A DNA stretch of 64,000 nt from Amycolatopsis iheyensis (GTDB lineage Bacteria > Actinomycetota > Actinomycetes > Mycobacteriales > Pseudonocardiaceae). The translations under genes were made by a program, and so were the position numbers. A model generated the notes under the pieces. That model searched no databases. It worked only from the letters and a program-made list of their open reading frames with translations, and had not been told where the DNA came from. Positions 1-7,700 of the stretch are shown in pieces. Numbering within the stretch: position 1 is the stretch's first letter; each line of letters starts with the position of its first letter. The stretch lies in assembly GCF_024703995.1 (NCBI RefSeq), contig NZ_JAMXQV010000043.1, positions 1 to 64,000 on the forward strand, in the 5' to 3' direction.

Positions 1-266
1 GGTCACGGTGATCAACACCGAAACCGTCACCCCGAGGCCGCTGACCAGCGCAAACGACGCGCCGACAGGACACCCCAACTGGGGAATTTCAGAGAGCAGG
101 ACTGGCCCTATTCAGAGAGCACCATCAACACCGTCCCGCCGGCATCAAGGGCGCCTGCGGCGTCGCTGCGCGATGAGCTGCGCTCACCCTTGACCCCGAC
201 GTGCCGTCGCTAACTGCGGCAGGGGCGAGGGGCGGGGCGGGTGTAGGGCGGCGCGGTTCGACCGGC

Positions 267-812
267 TCAGTTGCGCGCCTGGTCGAGGCGCTTGATGCCG
301 AGGTCAGCGCGGACTGCGCCGACGAGCGCATCGAGTTTCGTGTCGATCTCCGCAGGAGCCAGAGCCAAGAAAGTTGAGAACTTTTCCATGGATCCGCCAG
401 GTCGCAAGGCGTGCCACACGGCTTCGAAGCCCTCTAGCAATGCATGCGCTGCGTCGGTTACTTCGCGGCTCTCTGTCAGGAGCTCAAGCTCGACGACAGT
501 CGTCTGTATCGCTTGATCAAGCTCACGTGCTCGGTCCCTGCGTGCCTGTGCGGCTGTTCGTGCCTCTAGCAGCTGCTTCCCAGTAGCTACTAGTTCGAGA
601 TCCATGTTTTCGGCCATCTTCGACCACTCCGCTCGAAGTGACCTTGTCGTCGTCACGATGCGAGCAGCGATCGCACCGGCCTCCTGGCGACGCCACTTCT
701 CGCGCTCGTTCCTGTTGGCGCCCCGATGAGTCAGCAGGACGTTTGCGACGCTGGCCAGGGCTGCAATGACTGCAGCGAGCAGCGTGATCCAGTTTGTGAC
801 ATTCATGTCCAC
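267..812 (-). CDS. Membrane-anchored coiled-coil protein of unknown function
   Basis: I do not recognise a family. The 181-residue product has one hydrophobic segment at about residues 6-28, then a charged Arg/Glu-rich stretch and a long predicted helical, probably coiled-coil region (about 35-120) without enzymatic motifs. This suggests an N-terminally anchored protein with a cytoplasmic helical body. Translation could start at GTG 812 or at ATG 806 two codons later; a GAGGTGG purine run lies just upstream of the ATG. Its codons look slightly less GC-biased than those of groES/groEL, so it may be accessory. It is transcribed away from groES. Confidence 0.6.
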   Translation of the reverse strand: MDMNVTNWITLLAAVIAALASVANVLLTHRGANRNEREKWRRQEAGAIAARIVTTTRSLRAEWSKMAENMDLELVATGKQLLEARTAAQARRDRARELDQAIQTTVVELELLTESREVTDAAHALLEGFEAVWHALRPGGSMEKFSTFLALAPAEIDTKLDALVGAVRADLGIKRLDQARN

Positions 813-981
813 CTCAGGGTCCGGTCAGGCCTCTAATTTGAACCCGAGGTCGACCTAGATACGGCGAGGCGCGCTGGCAGACTGTCCACGAGCGTCTGGA
901 CATCTCCACGGAACCATCGCGGAACAAAAGACCGGGTCAGCGCCTCGCAGGCAGCATTTCCGCATGTCGGGTGGACCCTCC

Positions 982-1011
982 TTGCACGACTGGCACTCAC
1001 GTGGCTAGAGT
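982..1011 (+). promoter_or_regulatory. Putative sigma-A promoter of groES-groEL
   Basis: A TTGCAC hexamer (982-987) and a TAGAGT hexamer (1006-1011) lie 18 bp apart. They overlap the CIRCE operator, the usual arrangement for HrcA-controlled groE promoters. The assignment is by eye; no transcription start is known. Confidence 0.45.
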
Positions 1012-1016
1012 GCTAA
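990..1016 (+). promoter_or_regulatory. CIRCE operator (HrcA-binding inverted repeat)
   Basis: The left arm CTGGCACTC (990-998), a 9-nt spacer and the right arm GAGTGCTAA (1008-1016) match the CIRCE consensus TTAGCACTC-N9-GAGTGCTAA. Only two mismatches occur, both in the left arm. The site lies about 100 bp upstream of groES and predicts heat-inducible repression by HrcA, whose gene is not in this window. Apart from this and the promoter, I see nothing else in the 300 bp between the preceding gene and groES. Confidence 0.92.
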
Positions 1017-1113
1017 TCGCACGGCCCGACAGCCCCGGCACCCGCGACGGCGGGGGTGGTAGGAGCCGTAACCCATCCTGCCGACGCTTTCGACGACCGT
1101 GGAGGTCAACCCG

Positions 1114-1407
1114 GTGAGCGTGAACATCAAGCCGCTCGAGGACAAGATCGTTGTCCAGACGAGCGAGGCCGAGGAGACGACCGCTTCCGGCCTCGTCATC
1201 CCCGACACCGCCAAGGAGAAGCCCCAGGAGGGCAAGGTTCTGGCCGTGGGCCCGGGCCGCATCGACGACAAGGGCAACCGCGTCCCGCTCGACGTTTCCG
1301 TCGGCGACGTCGTCATCTACTCCAAGTACGGCGGCACCGAGGTCAAGTACAACGGTGAGGACTACCTCATCCTGTCCGCCCGCGACGTGCTGGCCGTCAT
1401 CAACTGA
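1114..1407 (+). CDS. groES: Co-chaperonin GroES (Cpn10)
   Basis: This is the 97-residue 10-kDa co-chaperonin that caps the GroEL cavity during ATP-driven protein folding in the cytoplasm. The sequence shows the family opening (IKPLEDKIVV), a mobile loop (about 16-35) with ASGLVIPDTAKEKP, and the characteristic GKVLAVGPG strand. GTG 1114 is chosen because GGAGG lies 8 nt upstream; an earlier in-frame GTG at 1099 has no such site and would add five atypical residues. Regulation by HrcA is expected from the upstream CIRCE. A hairpin followed by five T separates it from groEL, so a groES-only transcript is possible. Confidence 0.97.
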   Translation: MSVNIKPLEDKIVVQTSEAEETTASGLVIPDTAKEKPQEGKVLAVGPGRIDDKGNRVPLDVSVGDVVIYSKYGGTEVKYNGEDYLILSARDVLAVIN

Positions 1408-1427
1408 CGTCCGCTCGCAGCGCAATG

Positions 1428-1469
1428 ACGCCCCGGGCCCCGCACAACGCCGGGGAGCGGGGCGTTTTT
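1428..1469 (+). terminator. Intercistronic terminator-like hairpin between groES and groEL
   Basis: ACGCCCCG (1428-1435) pairs with CGGGGCGT (1458-1465). A second inner GC stem lies between them, and TTTTT follows at 1465-1469. This looks like an intrinsic terminator or attenuator placed between two genes that usually share one transcript. Confidence 0.6.
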
Positions 1470-1508
1470 GCGTCTCCAAGAGACACTGAAAGGTAAGCGG
1501 AACACGCT

Positions 1509-3122
1509 ATGCCCAAGCAGATCAGTTTCGACGAGGACGCTCGTCGCGCGCTGGAGCGCGGGGTGAACAAGCTCGCCGACGCCGTCAAGGTCACCCTCGG
1601 CCCGCGTGGTCGCCACGTCGTGCTCGACAAGAAGTTCGGTGGCCCGACCGTCACCCTCGACGGCGTGACCGTCGCCCGTGAGGTCGACCTCGACGACCCG
1701 TTCGAGAACCTCGGCGCGCAGCTCGCCAAGAGCGTCGCCACCAAGACCAACGACGTCGCCGGTGACGGCACCACCACCGCGACCGTGCTCGCGCAGTCGC
1801 TGGTGAAGGTCGGCCTGCGCAACGTCGCGGCCGGCGCCAACCCGACCTCCATCGGCCGTGGCATCGAAGCCGCCGCGGAGAAGGTCGTCGAGATCCTCAA
1901 GAGCAAGGCCACCCCGGTCAAGGGCCGCGAGAGCATCGCCCAGGTCGGCACCGTGACCTCGCGTGACGCCAACATCGGCGCCCTGCTCGGCGAAGCCGTC
2001 GAGAAGGTCGGCGAGGACGGCGTCATCACCATCGAGGAGTCGTCGACCCTGGCGACCGAGCTGGTGATCACCGAGGGCGTCCAGTTCGACAAGGGCTTCC
2101 TCTCGGCGCACTTCGCGACCAACCCGGAGGAGCAGAAGGCGATCCTCGAGGACGCCTACGTCCTGCTGCACCGCGAGAAGATCTCGGCGCTGGCCGACCT
2201 GCTCCCGGTGCTGGAGAAGGTCGTCGAGGCCAAGAAGCCGCTGCTGATCATCGCCGAGGACGTCGACGGCGAGGCGCTGTCCACCCTCGTGGTGAACTCG
2301 CTGCGCAAGACGATCACCGCCGTCGCGGTCAAGGCGCCGTTCTTCGGCGACCGCCGCAAGGCGTTCCTGGACGACCTCGCGGTCGTCACCGGCGCCGAGG
2401 TCGTCTCCGCGGAGATCGGCCGCAAGCTGTCCGACGTCGACCTCGGTGCGCTGGGCAAGGCCCGCCGGATCGTCGTCACCAAGGACGACACCACGATCGT
2501 CGACGGCGCCGGGTCGAAGGACGAGATCGCCGGGCGGGTCGCGCAGATCCGCAAGGAGATCGAGACCACCGACTCCGACTGGGACCGCGAGAAGCTGCAG
2601 GAGCGGCTCGCGAAGCTCGGCGGCGGCGTCGCGGTGATCAAGGTCGGCGCGGCCACCGAGACCGAGCTCAACGAGCGCAAGCACCGCATCGAGGACGCCG
2701 TGGCTTCGACCAAGGCGGCCGTCGAGGAGGGCATCCTGCCCGGCGGCGGTTCGGCGCTGGTGCACGCGGTCAAGGAGCTCGAAGGCGGCCTCGGCCTCGA
2801 GGGCGACGAAGCGACCGGTGTCCGCATCGTGCGCGACGCGCTGTCCGCCCCGCTGTTCTGGATCGCGACCAACGCGGGCCACGAGGGCGCGGTCATCGTC
2901 AACAAGGTCCGCGAGCAGGACTGGGGCCACGGCTTCAACGCCGCCACCGGCGAGCTGACCGACCTGCTGGCCGCCGGCATCGTCGACCCGGTCAAGGTGA
3001 CCCGGTCCGCGGTGGCGAACGCCGCTTCGATCGCGCGTCTCGTGCTGACGACGGAGTCGTCGGTCGTCGAGAAGCCGGCCGAGGAAGAGCCCGCCGCGGC
3101 GGGCCACGGCCACTCGCACTGA
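1509..3122 (+). CDS. groEL1: Chaperonin GroEL1 (Cpn60.1) with histidine-rich tail
   Basis: This is a 537-residue 60-kDa chaperonin of normal length that forms the ATP-dependent folding chamber with GroES. It shows the full ATPase signature AGDGTTTATVLAQS near residue 86, the substrate-binding apical domain in the middle, and the late GGGSALVH segment. The C-terminus ends GHGHSH instead of the Gly-Met repeats of general housekeeping chaperonins. In mycobacteria that tail marks GroEL1, the copy encoded beside groES, whereas GroEL2 lies elsewhere. A second groEL is therefore expected outside this window. The upstream Shine-Dalgarno sequence is weak (AAAGG). Confidence 0.97.
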   Translation: MPKQISFDEDARRALERGVNKLADAVKVTLGPRGRHVVLDKKFGGPTVTLDGVTVAREVDLDDPFENLGAQLAKSVATKTNDVAGDGTTTATVLAQSLVKVGLRNVAAGANPTSIGRGIEAAAEKVVEILKSKATPVKGRESIAQVGTVTSRDANIGALLGEAVEKVGEDGVITIEESSTLATELVITEGVQFDKGFLSAHFATNPEEQKAILEDAYVLLHREKISALADLLPVLEKVVEAKKPLLIIAEDVDGEALSTLVVNSLRKTITAVAVKAPFFGDRRKAFLDDLAVVTGAEVVSAEIGRKLSDVDLGALGKARRIVVTKDDTTIVDGAGSKDEIAGRVAQIRKEIETTDSDWDREKLQERLAKLGGGVAVIKVGAATETELNERKHRIEDAVASTKAAVEEGILPGGGSALVHAVKELEGGLGLEGDEATGVRIVRDALSAPLFWIATNAGHEGAVIVNKVREQDWGHGFNAATGELTDLLAAGIVDPVKVTRSAVANAASIARLVLTTESSVVEKPAEEEPAAAGHGHSH

Positions 3123-3141
3123 GTCCGGACCCCGGACAGCA

Positions 3142-3175
3142 CGAAGGGCGGCACCCCACCCGGTGCCGCCCTTCG
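3142..3175. terminator. Bidirectional terminator between groEL1 and whiB3
   Basis: CGAAGGGCGGCACC (3142-3155) is perfectly complementary to GGTGCCGCCCTTCG (3162-3175), giving a 14-bp stem with a 6-nt loop. It lies between convergent genes and probably serves both. Confidence 0.85.
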
Positions 3176-3189
3176 ATGTCTGTGGGGGC

Positions 3190-3492
3190 TCAGCCGCCGG
3201 ACATGCTGAGCGCGCGTTTGTCCGCCTTGATGAGGTGCTCGCGTTCGGACTCCGAAAGCCCACCCCAAATGCCGTAGGGCTCGTGCACCGCCAGCGCGTG
3301 GCTGCGGCACATCTCCAAGACCGGGCAGCTCAGGCAGACCGCCTTCGCCCGAGCCTCCCGCCGTGCTCGCGCCGGGCCGCGCTCGCCGTCCGGGTGAAAG
3401 AAGGACGCGCTGTCCATCCCCCGGCACGACCCTTCGAGCTGCCAGTCCCACATGTCGGCGTTGGGTCCTGGGAGCCTGCGCGTGTCTGCCAT
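3190..3492 (-). CDS. whiB3: WhiB-family iron-sulfur regulator, WhiB3/WhiD type
   Basis: This 100-residue WhiB-like protein carries a [4Fe-4S] cluster and regulates transcription with the principal sigma factor; the WhiB3/WhiD clade is linked to redox homeostasis and sporulation septation. Visible features are the LPGPNADMWDWQL opening, four cluster cysteines (one in SCRGMD, a CxxC in AVCLSC, one in EMC) and the GIWGG turn before a basic tail. ATG 3492 is chosen because GGAGG lies 8 nt upstream; an in-frame ATG at 3510 is less likely. Convergence on groEL1 matches the M. tuberculosis whiB3/groEL1 arrangement, which supports the WhiB3 subclass. Confidence 0.93.
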   Translation of the reverse strand: MADTRRLPGPNADMWDWQLEGSCRGMDSASFFHPDGERGPARARREARAKAVCLSCPVLEMCRSHALAVHEPYGIWGGLSESEREHLIKADKRALSMSGG

Positions 3493-3701
3493 CCTGACCG
3501 CCTCCGTCATCCGGTCGATGCCGCTAGCTGCTCTGCTGTGGTGCCGATACTCCATTCGGTGCAACGGCGGTAACGTTAGAAGCGCGCCAATAGTTGTTCA
3601 AGCGATTCGGGTCGATTCAGCCGTTAGGCATCCCCCGGATGTGTGAGCAGGGGTTTTGCCTCCGGTTGCCGACGGCGCTGGGTGCCTGGATATTGAGGCT
3701 C

Positions 3702-4679
3702 GTGGGAGCTGGGTCGGGCACCGAAGAACCCACCCTGCCGGTGGCCTCGGTCGCCCGCCGGCTCGGGGTCGCCCCGTCCACCCTCCGAACGTGGGACCGC
3801 CGCTACGGACTGGGTCCCAGCCGCCACACCGACGGCCGTCACCGCCGCTACGGCACCTCCGACATCGGCCGGCTGGAACTGATGCAGCGAGCGCTGCTGA
3901 GCGGCGCGTCGACGGCCGAGGCCGCGCGCTACGCCTTGGAGCAGATGCCGCGGTCCGGCCCGCCCCAGCCATCGGAGCCGGAGCCCGCCGACGCCTCGAC
4001 GGCCGACGACGGTCTGGAGGTCCGCTCCCGCCTGGCCCGCCGCCTGAGCACGGCGGCGCTGGCGATGGACGTCGGCGCGGTCCAGCGCATGCTCGCGGAC
4101 ACGATCGCGGAGCTGGGCGTGCTCCCGGCGTGGACGGGGGTGGTCGAGCCGGTGCTCTCGGCCCTCGGCGCGCGCTGGCGCGGGGCGAGCGCGGGCGCGG
4201 AGGTGGAGTACCTGCTCGCGGAGTGCGTGTTCGCGGCGCTGGTCCGCGCGACGCCGGTGCTGGACGAGCCGCGCAACACGCGCCCGGTGCTGCTGGGCTG
4301 CGTCCCGGAGGAGCGCGACTCGATGCCGATGTACGCGCTGGCGGCGTCCCTGGCCGGCCGCCGGATCGGGGCGCAGCTGTTCGGCGTGCCCCTGCCGGCG
4401 GAGGTGCTGGCGGTGGCGGTCCGCCGAAGCGCGCCGGCGGCGGTGGTGCTCTGGGCGCACCGGCGCGGGGTGGCGGACACGCGGCTGTTCGCGCGGGTCT
4501 CCCGGGGGCGCCAGCGGAGCCGGCTGTTCGCGTGCGGCCCGGGCTGGGACCCGGCGGGGCTGCCGGACAAGGTGGAGCTGCTGACGGACCTCCCGGCGGC
4601 GGCGGACCGCCTGGAGCACGTCCTGGTGGGCGGCCGCCGTGAGCGACTCGATCATGATTCTGTCGGTGGTTACCGCTAG
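3702..4679 (+). CDS. MerR-type regulator with degenerate cobalamin-binding module (CarH/LitR-like)
   Basis: A MerR winged-helix domain (about residues 11-80, LPVASVARRLGVAPSTLRTW) is followed by a helical cap domain (about 110-190) and a Rossmann-like C-terminal domain. This is the architecture of the B12 photoreceptors CarH/LitR. The cobalamin-contact motif W-x9-EH of the cap reads W159-x9-E169-Y170 here, and the DxHxxG motif of the B12 domain is absent (PEERDSM in its place). The fold is recognisable but the cobalamin ligands are lost, so it probably acts without B12 or senses something else. GTG 3702 has GAGG close by; TTG 3594 or ATG 3639 would add an atypical N-terminus. Confidence 0.78.
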   Translation: MGAGSGTEEPTLPVASVARRLGVAPSTLRTWDRRYGLGPSRHTDGRHRRYGTSDIGRLELMQRALLSGASTAEAARYALEQMPRSGPPQPSEPEPADASTADDGLEVRSRLARRLSTAALAMDVGAVQRMLADTIAELGVLPAWTGVVEPVLSALGARWRGASAGAEVEYLLAECVFAALVRATPVLDEPRNTRPVLLGCVPEERDSMPMYALAASLAGRRIGAQLFGVPLPAEVLAVAVRRSAPAAVVLWAHRRGVADTRLFARVSRGRQRSRLFACGPGWDPAGLPDKVELLTDLPAAADRLEHVLVGGRRERLDHDSVGGYR

Positions 4680-4688
4680 AAAGGACGG

Positions 4689-6011
4689 GTGCACGAAGCC
4701 GCCCTCCGAGCTGCCGCCTTCGGCAGCGACCCCCTGCCCGACCCCGCGGCGTTGCGCGGCCCCGGTGGCCCTCGGGAACGGCTGCTCGCGGCGATCGTGC
4801 TCGGTGCGCAGGGCCGGTACGCGGCTGCTGCTGCCCTTCTGGACCAGCTGAGGCGGCAGGACGACCCGGTCTTGGCCTCTCTTGCCGCTAGCACTCGTGC
4901 TGCCCACCTGAGGCAGCTGGGCGGGCACCGGCAGGCGCGGGCGCTCGATGGTGTGGCCTTCGCGAAGGCTGTAGGCGTGGAGGATGGCTCAGGCGCCCCC
5001 GTCGGCCACGGGTTCGCTGGTCGAGCCGCCGCCGACCGCGAGGGCGCTGGCGGCGAGCCCGCCGATCGCAACCTCGCCGATCGCAACCTCGCCGGCCGCG
5101 AGCCGGTCGGCGGCACCGCCGCTGGCCGCACCGCCGCTGGCCGCACCCCCGCCAGCCGCGAGCCCGCTGGCGGCACCGCCCCTGGCCGCACCGCTGCCGG
5201 CCGCGATCCCGCTGGCCGCGATCCCGCGGATCTCGACCTTGTCGGCCGCGAGCCCGCCGGCCGCACCCTCACCGACCACGCGCCCGCCGACCTCACCCCC
5301 ACTGGCCGCACCCCCGCTGGCCGCACCGCCGCTGGCCGCGAGCCCGCCGGCCGCACCCTCACCGACCACACGCCCGCCGACCTCACCCCCGCTGGCCGCA
5401 CCGCCGCTGGCCGCGACCCCGCCGACCCCACCCTCACCAACCACGCGCCCGCCGACCGCGACCCAGACGGCCTCGACGCCGCGGGCGCGAGAGCCGACGC
5501 CCTCCTCGGCCTGGCCGCCGACAACCTCGCCCTGGGCCGCCTCCGCGCCGCGCGCCGGCTCGCCGACCGGGCCGCGCACGAAGACACCACCTGGCGCGCC
5601 CGGGTCCGCGGCGGCTGGGTCGGCGCCGAGATCGAGCTCGCCGCAGGTCAGGGGGCCGCCGCCGTCCCGCATGCGCGGAGGGCTTTCGAAACCGCCCAGG
5701 CCCGTGGTGCGCGGCGGCACGCTGTGAAATCCGGGATTGTGCTGGCCGTGGCCCTCCGGGCCGCCGGGGCTCCCGATCACCGGGAGATTTCGGACGGTCT
5801 TGTCGGAAACGCAATGGCGACCGCCGAGGAATGCGAACTGCTTTCACTTTTGTGGCCCGCCGCGCTCGTGCTGGCCGATCTGCGCCCAGGACACGCCGAG
5901 GAGTATCGATTCAGAGTGGCAGAGGTGTTGCACGCAGTGTTACGAAGCGCAGATCCTTGCGGGAGGAGGATCGCGGGGGAATCGCCATGGGTCCCCGCCC
6001 CGGGTGGTTGA
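4689..6011 (+). CDS. TPR-like conserved protein (Rv3415c-like) with an internal pentapeptide minisatellite
   Basis: This 440-residue protein has helical, tetratricopeptide-like N- and C-terminal parts (about 1-100 and 270-425, rich in Ala, Leu and Arg). They resemble the conserved actinobacterial protein encoded between whiB3 and sigD in M. tuberculosis. Its biochemical role is unknown. Residues about 125-269 are an inserted low-complexity block of 29 pentapeptides, described separately. GTG 4689 follows AAAGGA with good spacing and lies 9 bp after the MerR-like gene, so the two are probably cotranscribed. The insertion keeps the frame, and both flanks appear intact. Confidence 0.75.
   Translation: MHEAALRAAAFGSDPLPDPAALRGPGGPRERLLAAIVLGAQGRYAAAAALLDQLRRQDDPVLASLAASTRAAHLRQLGGHRQARALDGVAFAKAVGVEDGSGAPVGHGFAGRAAADREGAGGEPADRNLADRNLAGREPVGGTAAGRTAAGRTPASREPAGGTAPGRTAAGRDPAGRDPADLDLVGREPAGRTLTDHAPADLTPTGRTPAGRTAAGREPAGRTLTDHTPADLTPAGRTAAGRDPADPTLTNHAPADRDPDGLDAAGARADALLGLAADNLALGRLRAARRLADRAAHEDTTWRARVRGGWVGAEIELAAGQGAAAVPHARRAFETAQARGARRHAVKSGIVLAVALRAAGAPDHREISDGLVGNAMATAEECELLSLLWPAALVLADLRPGHAEEYRFRVAEVLHAVLRSADPCGRRIAGESPWVPAPGG
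5061..5495 (+). repeat. 15-bp minisatellite, 29 units, coding for pentapeptides A-[GD]-[RL]-x-[PAL]
   Basis: Twenty-nine consecutive 15-bp units encode pentapeptides such as AGREP, AGRTA, ADLTP and TDHAP. A larger duplication is visible: the run AGREP-AGRTL-TDHxP-ADLTP recurs 90 bp apart (about 5241-5300 and 5331-5390). The period is a multiple of three, so copy-number change would not shift the reading frame. All reading frames through it are open, which creates long spurious frames on both strands. Confidence 0.9.
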
Positions 6012-6142
6012 GCCGTCGGAATGGGGTGTTCCGGCATCCGGGCTAAGAAGTTTCAAAAAAAGCCACCGGATCGTGTCAAGGTTCGGGCTAAAGCGTCCGA
6101 TAGGGGAAGTGGAATGTCACCCGGCTGCAGGAAGGAAACCCC

Positions 6143-6739
6143 GTGACGACGGTCTTGATCTGCGACGACCGACGCAGTGTCCGTGAAGGGCTCACCCGAG
6201 TGATGTCCGCGGTCCCTGGGGTCAGTCGCATCGACTGCGTAGCGCACGGTGACGAGCTGCTGGCCCGGTACTCCCGTCAGCCCGTCGACGTCGTGCTGGT
6301 CGGAACGCAACGCGCGGTTCCGACAGGTGTCGAAGCCACTCGACGGCTCGTCTCCGCGAACCCCCAGGCGAACGTCATCGTCTTCGGCGCCCCGGACGAC
6401 GCGGGCAGCATCGCCGCGGCCATCGCCGGCGGCGCTCGTGGCTACCTCCGCTGGGACGCGTCCCGGCCGGAGCTGGTCGCCGCGCTGGCCCACACCCTGG
6501 CGAGCACCTCGGTGCCCGCGCCCCGTCAGCCGTCCGACCCGGGCGTCCAGCTGACCGAGCGCGAGCTTCAGGTGCTCCGCGGGATGAGCCAGGGCAAGAG
6601 CAACGGCCAGATCGGCCGCGAGCTGTACCTGTCCGAGGACACGGTCAAGACCCACGCCCGGCGCTTGTTCCGCAAGCTCGGCGTGCGCGACCGCGCGCAG
6701 GCCGTGGCCCACGGCTTCCGTCGCGGCCTGGTCAGCTGA
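6143..6739 (+). CDS. bldM: BldM-like atypical response regulator
   Basis: This 198-residue orphan response regulator has a receiver domain (1-120) and a LuxR/NarL-type helix-turn-helix (about 135-195; TERELQVLRGMSQGKSN, then SEDTVKTHARRLFRKLG). The helix-turn-helix and the position near sigD and guaB match Streptomyces BldM, a developmental regulator. The acidic pair D8-D9 is present, but the phospho-acceptor position 54 is glycine (VVLVG54TQ), so receiver phosphorylation is not possible. From memory, BldM activity in Streptomyces was reported not to need D54, which fits. GTG 6143 has AGGAAGG upstream. No partner kinase is adjacent. The symbol is assigned by similarity. Confidence 0.85.
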   Translation: MTTVLICDDRRSVREGLTRVMSAVPGVSRIDCVAHGDELLARYSRQPVDVVLVGTQRAVPTGVEATRRLVSANPQANVIVFGAPDDAGSIAAAIAGGARGYLRWDASRPELVAALAHTLASTSVPAPRQPSDPGVQLTERELQVLRGMSQGKSNGQIGRELYLSEDTVKTHARRLFRKLGVRDRAQAVAHGFRRGLVS

Positions 6740-6784
6740 CCTGTCGCTCTCCCCGTTCCTGACACGGCCGGTTTACAGGTGACG

Positions 6785-6814
6785 ACGGGCCAGGGCGCAC
6801 CCGCCCTGGCCCGT
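6785..6814 (+). terminator. Terminator hairpin downstream of bldM
   Basis: ACGGGCCAGGGC (6785-6796) pairs perfectly with GCCCTGGCCCGT (6803-6814) around a 6-nt loop. No T tract follows, as is common in high-GC actinobacteria. Confidence 0.65.
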
Positions 6815-7127
6815 ACCTGTGTGGTCCCCATCACACTCCGGCGCCCAGCTGGGCAGCCCCCGGGGCGGATCCCCGCCCCGGCACCCGTCCCTCCGACGGA
6901 TCTCGTACCCGTGACGCCGTTCGCTCGTTGAATCGACGATGTTGACCGCGGGTCTGCAGGAAAATCCGTATTTCCGCGCCGCCGGACGGTGCGGCGCGCC
7001 GGGGAGCACCGCGCGCGCCGGTCCGAACCGGGCCGAAGGTACGGTAGCGGTCACCGGTTCGGGGTGGAGGCGACCACGGGCCGGGTTCTTTGCACACCTA
7101 CGCGTAACACTGGGACTGTTGTCTGCG
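6815..7127 (+). other. Leader region of sigD, no gene seen
   Basis: These 313 bases contain no convincing coding frame. One frame is open from 6939 into sigD, but its peptide resembles no sigma factor N-terminus. The region presumably carries the sigD promoter; I could not assign -35/-10 elements with confidence. Confidence 0.4.
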
Positions 7128-7700
7128 ATGGCCAATGTGGGGGATGGACTGGATGAACCGGTCGCCGCTGCTGTCGAGGGAGATCCCCAGGCAGTGGAGC
7201 GGCTGCTGGCTGCTATCCGTCCACTGGTAGTGCGGTATTGCCGCGCCCGGGTTGGCAGGCAGGAGCGATCGTTCGCTTCGGCGGACGACGTTGCGCAGGA
7301 GGTGTGTCTCGCGGTGCTAACGGCATTGCCCTCGTACCGCGACCAAGGCCGCCCGTTCCTGGCCTTCGTCTACGGGATCGCCCAGCACAAGGTGGCCGAC
7401 GCGCATCGCGCGGCGGCGCGCAACCGGGCCGAGCCGGTGGCCGAGATCCCCGACGAGGTCGAAGGCGGGGTCGGCCCCGAGCAGCGGGCGCTGCAAGGTG
7501 AGCTGAACGAGCGAATGTCCCAGTTGTTGCAGGTGCTGCCGGACAAGCAGCGGGAGATCGTGGTGTTGCGCGTGGTCGTCGGTCTGTCGGCGGAGGAGAC
7601 CGCGGACGCGGTCGGCTCCACGCCCGGCGCCGTCCGCGTCGCCCAGCACCGCGCCCTCGCGCGGCTGAGAAAGGTCCTGGCCGCGGAGGAGGTGATCTGA
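7128..7700 (+). CDS. sigD: ECF sigma factor SigD
   Basis: This 190-residue extracytoplasmic-function sigma factor shows region 2 at about 20-95 (SADDVAQEVCLAVL and GRPFLAFVYGIAQHKVADAHR) and region 4 at about 125-185 (LPDKQREIVVLRVVVGLSAEETADAVG and GAVRVAQHRALARLR). ATG 7128 is chosen because family homology begins here; the longer in-frame extension is atypical. Its stop directly abuts the GTG of the anti-sigma gene, so production of the pair is translationally coupled. Gene order (bldM-like, sigD, anti-sigma, DUF5319, guaB) matches the SigD locus of mycobacteria and streptomycetes. SigD regulons there concern stationary phase and the cell envelope. Confidence 0.92.
   Translation: MANVGDGLDEPVAAAVEGDPQAVERLLAAIRPLVVRYCRARVGRQERSFASADDVAQEVCLAVLTALPSYRDQGRPFLAFVYGIAQHKVADAHRAAARNRAEPVAEIPDEVEGGVGPEQRALQGELNERMSQLLQVLPDKQREIVVLRVVVGLSAEETADAVGSTPGAVRVAQHRALARLRKVLAAEEVI

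Noticed and set aside
8..193. 61-codon frame at the left edge
   Set aside because: No family similarity, no convincing ribosome-binding site and irregular codon use. The first 266 bases hold nothing I can support.
1362..3263. 633-codon minus-strand frame opposite groEL
   Set aside because: Antisense shadow of groEL; no recognisable domain.
5061..5495. Pentapeptide-repeat (Qnr/MfpA-like) beta-helix protein
   Set aside because: The period is right, but the central residue is mostly Arg, Gly or His rather than Leu/Phe, so the hydrophobic core would be missing.
4989..5780. Long minus-strand frame across the pentapeptide minisatellite
   Set aside because: Shadow of the repeat. The plus-strand gene keeps conserved flanks on both sides in one frame.
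7103..7129. SigD autoregulatory promoter overlapping the sigD start
   Set aside because: A GTAACACT element is present, but the matching -10 region would place transcription start inside the gene.
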